The notes beneath the pieces were generated by a model that was given only the letters and a program-made list of their open reading frames with translations, did not search any database and was not told the DNA's origin. A stretch of 64,000 nucleotides of DNA from Panaeolus papilionaceus (taxonomy: Eukaryota; Basidiomycota; Agaricomycetes; Agaricales): contig JADNRZ010000004.1 in the NCBI GenBank assembly GCA_015501605.1, positions 1,054,001-1,118,000 on the forward strand, in the 5' to 3' direction. Position numbers and translations under genes: made by a program. Below, piece by piece: positions 1 through 11,646 of the stretch (position 1 is the stretch's first letter; each line of letters starts with the position of its first letter).

Positions 1-400
1 CTCGAAGTAACAGAAGACAGGTTGCATGAATTTTGGGTAAGGTTTTTACACCAGCCCAGTAAAATTTTGGGAGGGACTTTTTATTCATTTTATATTATAC
101 CCAAGACGGATACGCTACATACATGCTGGAAGGATCCGGATGGAAAAATAACACAGTGGGTATTTGTCCGAACTTTGAAGATGGTATGCTATCTAATCTT
201 ATCTAAAGACGGTATCCCTGCTTATCTCTCACCGATTACTTAGCACCTTGCGGAACCTTATGCGACGACCCTCACCTGCCACCCCAACGATCAGCCCGTA
301 CATAAAATGGTATCGGCATATCCTATACGGCTCCGACCACTTTGCTCTTGCCACGTCTTTGACGGATCTACCATAACAAATTTTACCAATATTGCCTGCA
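1..400. other. Upstream region of guanine deaminase, no gene seen
   Basis: I see no convincing coding exon here. A 73-codon open frame near the left edge has no recognisable domain and low-complexity composition. The last 100 bases probably hold the promoter and 5' leader of the deaminase gene that starts at 401. Confidence 0.5.
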
Positions 401-2110
401 ATGTCAGCGACTATTTACTATGGTGCCGTTGTCAATCCTCGATCTCTTAAGGCCTACGACCTATGGCCTCGTTGTCTCTTGGCTGTGAATGCTCAAGGTA
501 TTATCGATTGGGTGGTAGAAGATGTCATACCCCATGAGCTTCAAGACATCCTCGCGTCCAAAGGATACACAATCGAGACTGACTTCGTTGCTCTGAAAGA
601 CAGCGAATTCTTGATTCCTGGCTTCGTTGATACCCATACTGTGAGCACTTCATGTTGAAATTCCCCTACGATGAAAAGCTGATCTCTTGGAACGTTTCCA
701 GCATGCGCCCCAAGTTCCGAACATGGGAACGTGGGTCATTGTCTTTTCGTCATAACGTGTTCTGGCTGACTTCAAGCCGTTATTTACAGAGGAGGCCAAT
801 TTCAACTCCTGGAATGGTTGAACAAGGTTACTTTCCCTATGGAAAGCAAATTCAAAGACGCTGTCTTTGCTAGAAGCATGTACGAATCGGTCGTCAGACG
901 TATAATCAACTCAGGGGTAGGCACATGGCGATTAGATCCGTTGTATATTGTTTGACTGTTTGCAGACGACAACTTGTTGTTATTATGGCACACTGCACCT
1001 AGAAGCGACCAAGATACTCGCCGATATCATTCATGCGTTTGGGCAGAGGGCATTCGTTGGCGTTAGTCGTTATTTCGATCAATTTTCATGACTTCGGCTC
1101 ATCATATACTACCAGAAATGCAACATGAACCGCGAATCTCCGGGATACTACATTGAACCAAGTGCTACTACATCAGTCGATGCTACGAAGGACTTGATAG
1201 CTTACATCCGTCAGTTACCATCTCCGTCGGCTAGTGCAGGAGAACCGTTGGTACAACCTATCTTGACACCTCGCTTCGCTATTTCCTGCACGGATGAGCT
1301 CCTGCAGTCGCTCGGTGATTTAGCCAAGGCAGATCCTCAACTTCGGATTCAAACTCATATTTCGGAAAACCTCTTCGAGATATCGAAGACATTGGAGCTC
1401 TTCCCAGCCGCTTCAAGCTATGCTGGGGTTTACGACATGTTTGGTCTACTTCGAAGCAACACTGTACTTGCCCATGCAGTGCACTTATCTGAGAGCGAGG
1501 TCAACCTGATCAAAGAAAGGGATGCGGGTATCAGCCACTGTCCCACAAGCAACTTCAATCTCAGCAGCGGCGTCGCGCCCATTGGGTATTACCTCGACAA
1601 AGGCGTTAAGGTTAGTGATTCGACCTACTTCGTCATCGACCTTCTAATCAATCATTCCCCCAGGTTGGCCTGGGGACAGACGTATCCGGAGGATTTAACA
1701 TTTCGATACTGAACGCCATTCAGAATGCAAGCATTGCCGCCAAAGTTTGCTCCTTCCAACCGACACCACATGCAGATTTGAAAGTTCCTGAATTCTCAAA
1801 CAAAGCACTTCCAGTTGCCACACTTCTGTATCTAGCTACTCTGGGTGGCGCCGCAGTTTGTGGTTTGGAGGATCAAATTGGTTCGTTTACCGAAGGGAAG
1901 AGCTTTGATGCTCTCCTCGTTACCACACAAAATACTGCAGGTAATCCAGGATTATGGGGGGTTGATACCTTTGTGCCATCAGAGACCACCGACAGTAAAG
2001 CTCAACTGGATAGTTCGTTCGAAAGGTTCTTATTTTGTGGTGATGACCGGAATATCCGTGGCGTTTATATTCAAGGCAAACTGGTGGGCGGGACATCCTT
2101 CTCAGCATAG
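401..2110 (+). CDS. Guanine deaminase (amidohydrolase)
   Basis: Predicted to hydrolyse guanine to xanthine plus ammonia in purine salvage, as a cytosolic zinc enzyme. Six exons (401-640, 702-730, 790-916, 966-1061, 1116-1610, 1664-2110) join in frame to 477 residues, close to the usual family length. The metal motif PGFVDTHTH is seen at about residues 73-81, with its two histidines (79 and 81) on different exons. Further on are THISEN (substrate/metal side), LAHAVHLSE, SHCPTSNFNLSSG and GLGTDVSGG, in the order typical of guanine deaminases (GDA/Gud1 type). The ATG at 401 was chosen because it is the first ATG and is followed directly by the conserved N-terminal strand. It is followed by a co-oriented flavoprotein gene 296 bp downstream. 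Other amidohydrolase specificities are possible, but the SGG and CPTSN motifs favour guanine. Confidence 0.9.
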
Positions 2111-2406
2111 TCTGACGATGCAGACAACACCAACACCCAGGATATTACCCTTCTGAGCTTTTCAAATCGTCACCCAAACCTAATGTAATCTACAGTGTAG
2201 AGCAAAGACCTTATTTGACTTGTGAAAAACATGAAAACTACAAATAGTTTGAAATGACCCAATGGCAATTGTCGACATCTCCCAATCGCTTCACGTGTCG
2301 AGTTGCGACTGCATGACAAGATTGGTTAACGCGATCAGATAGACAAGCATCCTGATAGTAGAAGACACCATCAGACTGTCTTTCTCCCTCTCCTTGAAAT
2401 TCAAAA

Positions 2407-3266
2407 ATGGCCAACAGAGCTCCACCATGGCTCCAGAAGATTGAGGAGGCGACATCAAATCTCACAAAACATACAGGTAGGATGACTATGTCTCCGCACA
2501 TTGACCAGCAATGACCCCTGATTCGTTGCATGTACTCCTTCCTGGTCGAACATTGTGTGTGTGTGGCGTAATTCTCCTCCATCCTGAAGTCGCCCAGCTT
2601 GCAACGCTTGATTCCAATGTTCTGAAGCGACCTCGTGTGCGCACAATCGTCCTCCGTGGGGCAATCTCAAACCCGGACAATCTTCAGCTACCCCTCATCA
2701 TAGGGTCTACCGACATACGCACTCCCAAGGTCACACAGCTGGAGAGAAACCCTAGGGCCGAACTTGCATGGTGGATTGAGCCCACACAACATCAATATCG
2801 TATTGGGGCTGATGTCTATTGCCTGCCCCACCCAGAACACGAACTGTATCCTATGTTTGCCGCATCACTGGCGAACGCAAAGCCTGGAACTGCGTTGGCT
2901 TTGTTCAAGTCTTATGAATGGGAGAAAAAACGAGAGCTAACATTTCGGGCCATGACTCCGAGCATAAAGGCGGGATGGTGCCGCACACAGGTACCTGGGA
3001 GTAAGCTGGAAGGAGGGGAGGAAGAGGCGAGGAAGTGGCCTGAAACACTCTTTGATCCGGACGACCCCGACAACAAGGTACCCGCCGACCAATATGACGA
3101 GGTCAAACGCAATTGGGATTATGCGTTGAAGAACTTTGCCCTGTTGGTGGTGGATCCTGTCGACGTCGAGCTGGTTGATTTCGCCAGTCGGCCCAACAAA
3201 AGGATTCTTTACACAAAGGGTGCAAGAGACGGCGAGATCTGGCAACAAGAGGATCTTGTGCCATGA
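2407..3266 (+). CDS. PNPOx-like FMN-binding protein (Alr4036 family)
   Basis: Two exons (2407-2476 and 2590-3266, intron 113 nt) give 248 residues. The N-terminus MANRAPPW followed by QLATLD and RTIVLRG matches the split-barrel fold of the Alr4036/PPOX class 1 family, which binds FMN. The block LERNPRAELAWWIEPTQHQYRI corresponds to the flavin-contacting strand region, and the end carries the family-typical stretch FALLVVDPVDVELVDF. The exact reaction is unknown; family members resemble pyridoxamine 5'-phosphate oxidase but often lack the vitamin B6 residues. There is no signal peptide, so it is likely cytosolic. The intron is longer than most in the window. Confidence 0.8.
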
Positions 3267-3635
3267 ATGTTTTAAGCTGCAAAGCACCTCAAGCTCGATC
3301 TTTTCATAGAAGAAATACAATTGTCATTACATATAGCTTGCCTGAAATGCACCCGAATCATACATACAACAGTACGTGGCATCCCAAATCGAATTCCTAA
3401 GGAAGAACACCTTTTGAAAAGAAGAAAAGAGGAGAAACAAAGAGAGAGCCAAGAAACCAAGATATATACAGAATACATACAATAGTCCATTCGAAGGAGG
3501 TATAAGATTGACCAGTTCAATACCTATATAATCTTGGATTTGGGGAAGTGCTCCAATGGGTATTCTAGCCAGGCGACCAAAGAAATATGAAGGATGCAAT
3601 GTCAATGAAGCAGCGAGGTTGATGCACACAAAATT

Positions 3636-4246
3636 TTAAGCCTTCACTCTCTTAGATTCTTGAGAGTCATCTTCGTCTGCCAACTCTTCGATCCGGCGCT
3701 TCTTGTTTTCAACGGGAGCAGTCTCTTCGAATGCTGGTTCTTCAACATATTCGTCGTCTTCATCCTCCTCATCTTCTTCAGAATCGACATCACCATTGGC
3801 ATCACCATTGGTCTAAATAAAACAGTTAGATCGTTGAGAAATGGTTCAACTGTGGGCACCCTTACGCTTCCCAAAAGAAGGTGAGTCAAACCTCCTCCAC
3901 CGGACTGCGAGAAAGAACCAAGTAAGCCATCTGGGCGCAAGTCGAACCTAACGATTTACCTTAGCACCCTCCTCTCCTTCTTCCTCGTCTTCTTCCTCGT
4001 CTTCGGCCTCCTCGTCATCTTCATCACCTACAATTTGTCGGCTTTCCTGTGGAACCTCTTGAGACGTTTCGAACTGCGTGGGTATCTAACGGCACAAACC
4101 TCAAAGTCCTTGTCTTCTTCATCGTAGTCGTCGCTCTCTTCTTCGGCATTGTCGCCGTTATCCAGATCCTCGTCACCGTAAGCAGCACCAGTTTCCTCGT
4201 ATTCATCTTGATTAGAATCCACAGCAGCCTTAGTAGTCGTAGCCAT
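3636..4246 (-). CDS. Highly acidic nuclear-type protein, unknown function
   Basis: Four exons on the minus strand (4100-4246, 3960-4046, 3866-3904, 3636-3812), all joined in phase 0, give 149 residues. Exon 1 carries an Asp/Glu-rich run (residues 13-49), exon 2 is almost pure Glu/Asp after ESRQIVGDE, and exon 4 is again acidic and ends in basic clusters (NKKRRIEE, SKRVKA) that look like nuclear localisation signals. Exon 3 is an odd 13-codon insert, SGGGGLTHLLLGS, hydrophobic and glycine-rich. The composition resembles prothymosin-like or histone-chaperone acidic proteins, but I cannot assign a family. It lies downstream of the GTPase gene on the same strand. Confidence 0.65.
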
Positions 4247-4635
4247 AGTGAGTAGTGTCAAGAGAAAGACGTCTGAAGACTACGAGAAATAAGAGAAGGG
4301 TGGTCTGAGAATGCTTGCAGGGCTTTCAAAGGGTTTAGAAAGGTGGCAAGAGTCGAACCCAGCAAGAGGAAGAAAACAGTGAGGTTGTTGATGGAGAAGG
4401 TGTTCGGGAGATGTTTCGAGGTCGAAATTCGAACGTTTGATCTGTTTGTACCCACGCATGGAGCACAACCGGCCCGCTGAGGAAGTCGATGCGTTTGGAC
4501 CAGTTCCGTCATCGTGAGACACTGTTCATCTGGCGCAAGAACAAGGTCTGGAATGCGATAAAATTTGACATACGAAGGTAAACATTCCAAAAAAAAAAAA
4601 AAAAACAGGTACAACTTGTAGACCGTAATAACCAA
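4247..4635. other. Intergenic stretch with A17 homopolymer
   Basis: This 389-bp gap separates the GTPase gene (upstream on the minus strand) from the acidic protein gene. It holds a run of 17 adenines at 4589-4605, close to the GTPase stop codon. No exon is supported. Confidence 0.6.
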
Positions 4636-6703
4636 TTACTTTTTCGTAATGGCATGCGTCCTGGTAGCTGCGATATGTTCGACCAACTGTTTCACAACGT
4701 GATTGCACTTTTGATCATAGTTTAGTAGATCTGGTCGGTCGAGTGTCGTAAAACGAATCGAGTTGGGAGCGGGATGGACAGAGCACTTTCGAATGCTTGT
4801 GCTAAATGGTTCGTCTGCCTCGTCGGCAAGGCTTTGCGAATCCACTTCGGTTTGTAACAGGAGGGCCCCAATGGGTATGTGTCCCTTGTCCTGGCAGATG
4901 TCGATGAATGCCTCCAGATGCTCGTTGAAGGGTTCATTCAGACGGTTGCTCGAAAGAGAGTTCATGTAAAGTATGGCAGAATCGACTTTCTTGCCCAAGA
5001 CACTGTTGATAGAGGTCAGGATCTGGTGTCGAAATATGAAAGTTACTCACTTTATCTCAAGCCAGGTCTTGATTTGAGAAGGAAGAGCATCTTTCACCGC
5101 AGGTGTACTATGATTGAATGCAGGGACATCTACAAAACAAATCCTAGGAGCGTGGCGATTGTCTCCATCGACATTTTGGTAAATAACTGTCTGCACCTTG
5201 TTTGTAACTGATGCCAAACCGCCATCTTCGCTAACGAAAACCGCAGCCTTTCCAACAACAGCATTGATGAACTGAGTCATTGAATTTAGTTCATATATCG
5301 CGAATCGAAGGAGGAAGACTTACGGAGCTTTTTCCTGATCCTGTAGGCCCCAGAACGCTGCAAAATGGGTATAAAAATCATGGTCGGGATGAGGTAACAC
5401 TGTCACTCACAAAACTACCAGATCATGATCTTGTTCATTATTCCTAATACGCTTGCGAATATCGACCACGTTATCCGAGGTCAGCTTCCTGTGTCGAATT
5501 TGATCCCGCAAGAAGACGGTCGCTGTCATCCTAGCACGATGAGGCGACCAGACGATATCAGAAATGAGGGAAGACAATGGCGCCTTAAACGTCTTGATCT
5601 CAGCCAGGGTTTCTTCCGATTTGGCTTGGAGTTTCTGTCGGTCAAACTCAAGACTTTCGATTGATTTATCATCCAATCCCCCTCTTTGAATATCCTCGCC
5701 AATTCGTTGCATCATGAGAGACCTTTGTTGTTCTACTTCTCCTAGCTTCAGATGCAAGGCTTTGCCGGCAGACGTTCGGGGAAGGTCTAAGCCTCGATTG
5801 ACCATCTCATCTTGAAGAAGTAGACGCCGTTGAATGGGAGAGTGAATGAAGGGTTCCAAAATTGAACGAGCAGTTTCTGGTAAATTTAATCCAGTAAACC
5901 GCTTAGTTGTTGAGCGATTGTTGATCATCTTTTTCCAGAATTTTCGACGCAGCTCTTCCTCTCTGTCCTTACCGGTCTTCTCGTTTATTTCATTCCACAT
6001 AGTCGTTACAAGGACAACATTCGAAAAAGCGTTCCGTCCGCATACTTCCTCGAAAATGCGAAGGTTTGCTAAAGGGGTACCGGCAAGACGATTGTCAGAT
6101 ATCTTGTGAAAGTAGAGGAGACCAGATAAAAGAATCTTCTGCTTGAAGCTACATTACGCCATGTAATGAACAAGAATCAGCTTCGTTGAAACTTTTGGCA
6201 AGGGAAAAGGGCGTACGTTTCTTTTAACCAATCTGCTATCATCTGCATCACCTTCACGTCGGAGAACTGTGGGTTGTCAAATCCAGGTGTATCAACAAGG
6301 ATGAGGTGTCGATTAGGATCAGATGGCAAGGGGATGTTGATTGGGACGATTGTAGTGGTGCAGGAACTTAGGTCAGTGCCTATGGGCTCAGCTGCTCCCG
6401 TCGCCGCATTCAAGAACTGAAGAAATACGTCAAACTCAAGGCATACCTATGGACACCATTTCACTCACTGTAGTTTTACCGGAACCAGTGGGTCCCATCA
6501 ATCTGCATAGACGTAAATTAGCATGAAATATCCCCAGAATCCAGGTGCACATACGCAATGATAACGTCGGTAGATTTAACCTCCTCACCGTTGGGTAGAG
6601 TGCCAAAGGCGACTTGACCGTCGTGATTAAGTTCGGACGAATGGGTTGCAGAAGAACTGGAATTCAAGAGGCTGATGGAGCGCATTGGCTTCAAGAGTTG
6701 CAT
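4636..6703 (-). CDS. Tandem P-loop GTPase-domain protein (two G domains)
   Basis: Seven exons (6555-6703, 6469-6502, 6217-6416, 5411-6148, 5324-5357, 5051-5271, 4636-5002) join in frame to 580 residues. G domain 1 has the P-loop GPTGSGKT (residues 53-60), DTPGF (103-107, G3) and VLVTTMWNE in place of G4, followed by a helical region. This is the Agaricomycete family of AIG1/septin-like G-domain proteins. G domain 2 has GPTGSGKS (377-384) and then DVPAF (433-437), where the invariant switch glycine is alanine. A shorter C-terminal part ends at KK. Both domains carry introns at the same places and phases: before the P-loop (phase 2), directly after GK-S/T-S/T (phase 0) and after the WL helix (phase 2). 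The P-loop exon is 34 nt in both. This indicates an internal duplication. Domain 1 may hydrolyse GTP while domain 2 may only bind it. Role and location are unknown; no signal peptide or membrane segment is seen. The start at 6703 is the ATG nearest the domain; the frame is open further upstream. Confidence 0.82.
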
Positions 6704-7349
6704 CGTCCTAATGGGATGTAAATGATTATGGTTAGACGTTTTGCTGTGCCGTGCCCAGCTTAGAGATGGTGCAATTGAATCTGGTGGAGAAAACGGAGAG
6801 ACGCTGTCAAAAATTACGACTGTTGCTGTAATTGTGAAGGGGAAGAGAACTGAGTTAAAGGCTGAGAGAAGGGAGGTGGTAAGTGGGCATCTTGTCACAT
6901 TTCAACTGGGTGAAACGTTGCACATCGATTCAACACGTTGTAAGTTCATGTCTGTTTAGGTGTAGGCAGCTGAAACGGAGACGAAAGGAATCAAATCACT
7001 AGGTCATGTTTGCCTCTACTAAAACAAAAAATATTGAAATGGTAAGCTTCTAACGCGTTCCAGGTATTTTCAGTGCAAATGGTGTTCAAAATGTTCTTTG
7101 ACAGATTTGTTGGTACATGGCCAGAGGAGAGAGAGGATTATGATGCACAAACGGAGTTAGGCCACTTAGGAGTCAACTTCGGCATCTTCCGTCATACACA
7201 CCGACGGTGACCGACCAGTTGAATTGGAGTTGAATGAGAATAATAATGTGATCCTCGTAGAGAAAAAAAAAGCTTTGGAAGCACTAGATACTACATACAG
7301 GGTTAAATAATCTTACAAATTGTTTGAACAAATCCTCCACTACTGAAAA
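6704..7349. other. Intergenic region between GTPase and ATG15 genes
   Basis: I see no supported exon. It should contain the promoter of the GTPase gene (minus strand, next to 6703) and the 3' end of the lipase gene. Confidence 0.5.
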
Positions 7350-9113
7350 TCATCGAGTTATAATTGCCCATTGATCGTCGTCTTTGAAGTCCCCGAACTG
7401 CCACTTAAAACAATCCTGTATCTTTCTTTAGAGCGCGTTTTAGGGTTAGCAATAACGAACTAGACTTACCACGCAATCATCTTCCTTTACTGGTAGGGGA
7501 ACGTTCCTCTTTCCTTCGGTATCCTTCTCTTTACCTTTCCCATCCCCCTTCTTGGCCGAACGCCACGGCCAGTCCCAGCCAGGGTCTTTAGGATCGTCGT
7601 CGTCGTCGCCGTGATTATCTCCATCTTCAGGTTTATCAGGTTTATCTTCATCTTCTCCCCACCATGTGTCTCCCTCTAAGACGTGTGTAATGACTTCTTT
7701 AATAACATGTTTCGTGACATCTACAGGCCACCCCATCTTAGTGACCGTGTCAAAAATAATGCTTTGTCCTAGATGACATCGTGTCTCCAAGGCATAGCCT
7801 GCCTGAGCACAAGGAGAACCAAAACCTGTACATGTGCCTTGCGGTATTGGATCAGCGGTATGATAGACATGGGTAGTTGCAACAGGATGATTGGAAGGTT
7901 GTGGCGAAGGCGCAGGTTGAGTAGGCTCCGGAATGATTGGCTCTTTCGGTTTACCTGTCGGGAAAGGGAACTTCAAGCGAGGGAGTGAAACTTTGAATGG
8001 TTTGGCAAACAAGGACGTTGGCGTTGAAGGAACGGGGGCAGGGAATGAAACTGGAGGAGGTAGTGGCAAGTGGAGGCGAGCTGCCGCAAGTTTTTCACCA
8101 GGTGATTCGAAGGCCACAGCTGGTAGGCCGTATGTAGCACCCAGTAAACTGGCCAAGGCGCCACCAAGAGAATGTCCGACCAGCCATATGTTGGATGAAG
8201 GATATATCTGCAACAAATCGTCGACAAGTTTCTGCAAACAGGTCTTAGAGGCAATGAAAGATATAGGTTTGTCGAATCACTCACGACTCCGATAGAGTAA
8301 AAGAGACTATCCTGGATCAAAGCATCCGTCAAGCATTGACTATCACATCTCCAATGATTAGCGTAGCAATCACAGACGGTCCTTAGAACCCATGAAAAAT
8401 CAACGCGAGCGCAGCAACAAGAGAACAATCTGTGGAACAAATAGTCACGTTGAGAGGTGTGTACCTGCAAACAGAACTGGACACATCATACAAGTTATCG
8501 TTGAATTTGTCCTTCCTGGAAGTTGGGCCTTGCAATGTTGTTCCCTTTATCGATAAAACTATAGTCGAGTTATCTGATGACAGGAAAACATGACCACGGA
8601 ATCCATCATCCGCTTCCCAGCCAAACGGGAAACTCTGACCGCGTGTTAGTTAACTCTGGGTAATAAACAGCAGATTGCAGCCCATACCCTATTCCAGGCC
8701 TGGTCCACTTCATACCAATTATTTCGTCCTGGTAATCGGTAAGCATTACCTGCCATACGAGCCAACTGAGCCAGAGTGTGGAGGTCTCCAACATCGGGTG
8801 CCTGAACTTGAACCGGATCCCAGAGAACGGTCTCTACTGGGCTTTCCTTATGCTGCAATGACTGCAGTCGAACAGTATGGAGAGCGTCCAAAGACCTTGG
8901 TTTATAAACTGTGGTGGGCATAGTCCTCAAAGCTACTGAAGTCGCTTGGAGGGGGGCAACTTCAGATGGAAGGAAAGTAAAGCCAACGTCATTGTTGTCG
9001 ACCTCTTCCAACCGTAGGTCAGATTGGAAAGTAAATTGGGCCGACTGTTGTGCCTTGGATAAGAAAGGCTGAAGAAATAAGAGGGTTAGTAGCAATGAAA
9101 GGTTTGCTAGCAT
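7350..9113 (-). CDS. ATG15: Autophagic body lipase Atg15
   Basis: Predicted class 3 phospholipase that breaks down autophagic bodies and multivesicular-body vesicles in the vacuole. Five exons (8688-9113, 8465-8634, 8285-8429, 7470-8231, 7350-7415) close in frame to 522 residues. The N-terminus is a hydrophobic signal anchor (about residues 1-20), as in Atg15. The lipase elbow GHSLGG places the nucleophile at Ser268. The upstream blocks [18 protein letters not shown] and the Cys-rich [14 protein letters not shown], and the downstream blocks [11 protein letters not shown] and [15 protein letters not shown], are Atg15-specific. The tail is acidic then basic and ends with the last-exon block DCFKWQFGD, which fixed the final splice site. 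Asp/His completing the triad are likely in AFESPG and TADPIP regions but were not proven. Confidence 0.9.
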
Positions 9114-9395
9114 ATCATCAGATAGGTAAGAGGAGAGAAGTCAATGATCATTTTAGCAGTGACACTGACAAGGTTGTCGGCTAACTTGAGTGCGAGCTGT
9201 CCCATGACATGAACCCTTAATTAGCCGTGGGAGATAAGATCATCGAGTAGTTTTAAGCAGCACAGCCACACTTACCTCGTTCTCATGCTGCGCTCATCAT
9301 CCCCCTCTCGGTCAAAATGGCCGCGCCCATCAGAGTCCTTAAACATGTCCTCATGGAGAAATCATGCATTGAGTTCCTAGTCTTGACATTCTACC

Positions 9396-11541
9396 ATGAG
9401 CATCGTAGAGGTCAGTCTCTTTTTTCTTTCACCTGCCCGCTTAGTTGTTCACCGTCTGGACCGGTATTTTTAGCTCGAGGAAGTGAGCATAAGTAGCTCG
9501 AGTATTCATGGTCGCGCGACCCAACCTACTCCTTATGTTTATGATCCATCGACTGACTCTTCGCGCCCACCATCTCGGAGAACCAACTCAGAGGTACATG
9601 AAAAGAACACGCCTTCTGTGAACAGGAACCGTCCAGCCTGGCTAGGTGATCAGAAGTGGAAATGCGGGGAACCGTATGAGGTGCCCTTCCCAAGTGAAAA
9701 CGACGGTGATTCATGGGAGACGATATATAACACTGTTCGCGAACACGACGATATCATGTGCGATGCTTGGATCGATGAGGTCCAAAACATTCTTATTTTT
9801 GTGAGTCTATATTTGCCATTCTTGGAACACTGGTGTTCACTACAGTTTCTGGGTGGGTAGGCAGGTTTATTCTCCGCAGTTGTCACTGCTTTCGTTGTAG
9901 AATCTCAGCAACTTCTCGAAGAAGACCCGGCTATTACGACTGCACTTCTGCTTTCTCAGATCGCATCTCAGCTTGCTGGAAACTCATCCCAGCAAGATAC
10001 CCTTCAGACAACCCTAGAACCATTTGACGACGAATCACTGGCGCAAGCTTTCCGTGTCAACTCATTGCTGTTTGTGAGCCTCGTGCTATCTCTCGCCACT
10101 GCTTTGTTTGGAATCATGGTTTTACAATGGATACGTGCTTTCCGCAAGCGCGAGAGCCTTTCATACAAGCAACTCCTTTGTCTCCGCCAAAGTCGGTATC
10201 AGAGCTTGGTCAAATGGAAGATTCCCGAAATCGTCACGATGCTTCCAGTTCTGCTTCAAGTTTCCCTAGTCATTTTCTTTGCAGGATTAATCGACTTTTT
10301 AAATCTGACATACCCAAATATCGCCACTGTCGTTGGAGTGTTTATCGGCCTCACTCTCCTCTTCGTCGTCGTAACAACCATCCTTCCAACATTTTGCTTG
10401 TTTAGCACACCGACAGAAGGGATTCCAGATGTACTTTGTGCATATCAATCACCCCAGTCTTGGATGTTCGTCAAACTTGCTCACATTGTGATCAATGTCA
10501 TATTCCGCCGTATGCCGCTCAAGATTATGAAATACGACTATCTCTACCTCTCTTGCACGGACTGGACACAACTCGTCAGCTGCCGGAGCTTTGATCTCTG
10601 GCTTCCTTCGGCCCTTTCGTGGACCATCCGAACGTTCAAAAACAGCATTGAACCCTTCGGAGCAGTATACCAATCGTTCCAATCCCTCGATCCAAACGAA
10701 GAATGGAAAGTCATCGACCAGCTGGCGCAAGATACCTACCTACAGTCATGGCCTCCGCTCCAAGTAACTCCAACAAAAATGTCCAACACTATCAAAGACA
10801 AACCGGGATTCATGCGCGACCTGTTTTCTTGTCAGGTACTCAACCTCACCGATTCTTCCGTTTACAGTCAAATCGCTGCCCACCACCTTGAAGCTTACCT
10901 TCGTTGTATGGCCGAGCTAACATCAGATCCGACGCTGATTCCATATCGATCCCTTCTCGCTTCTAACCCTCCAGCTCTATATGAGGACCAGCGCCACATA
11001 TCCGATGGTGAGTTACTTATAGTATGTTGCATGAGATCATTACTGAGTGTCTTGGCCAGGCGATAAACTCAAGGTGCAAAAACAACACGTCTGGTACCTT
11101 TATTGCAACGAAATCGAGAGATCGATCACGAGCGGAAGTATCCTTTCAGGACATGAAATAAGCTGGATACATTTCTGGGAGATTCTCAACACTGAATATG
11201 AGGATCTGTCAGTTGTGACGGTCGACGCTGCCTTTATGCTATTGGGAAGATGGTTTTATACCATGGATACCACGACTCATGGCAAGGCTATGGTGGAGTG
11301 TCTTTCGGGCCTACTTTTATACCACGATCGATGGAAGTTTGGTCGCATGCGTATGACCGATAATCCCCTCTTCATCTCGCTGCTGGACTACCTCACGACT
11401 GAGCGCAAGTTTGCCAAGGTCCTACAAGATACTGCTCTCACACTTGGTGGCACTGGCAATGTAGCTCGCAAAATATGGAAGTCTTTGGTAGAAGAGTATG
11501 ATTTAGACGAAAAATATCTGACGCTGTTCGGTAGTTCCTAG
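9396..11541 (+). CDS. DUF6535 multi-pass membrane protein (intact copy)
   Basis: Four exons (9396-9410, 9474-9800, 9861-11007, 11060-11541) give 656 residues. The first exon encodes only MSIVE. The domain begins with WLGDQKWKCGEPYEVPF, DGDSWETIY and REHDDIMCDAWIDEVQN, the hallmark of DUF6535, a fungal family of unknown function. Hydrophobic segments follow at about residues 115-128, 183-205, 240-261 and 269-292, then a long soluble C-terminal part. It is the only one of three copies in this window without frameshifts. The other two lie at 18157-20275 (inverted) and 20864-24009. The gene ends 106 bp from the oppositely oriented Swi5 gene. No biochemical role can be stated. Confidence 0.85.
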
Positions 11542-11646
11542 ATATGACCATTCTTATTACGAACCTTACGACGAGCATGTATATGTGATATTCAGCTGGA
11601 TTGTTCTCGATTATAGGTTTATTATTTAATCGACGTAATATCCGAC

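Noticed and set aside
22..243. 73-codon open frame at the left edge
   Set aside because: No domain, no clear splice partner, low-complexity composition; could be the edge of something outside the window but nothing supports it.
4330..4420. tRNA-like B-box (GGGTTCGACTC on the minus strand)
   Set aside because: No A box or cloverleaf arms at the right spacing.
4636..5357. Second G domain as a separate gene
   Set aside because: No ATG before its P-loop in frame, and the exon at 5411-6148 splices into the P-loop exon with matching phase.
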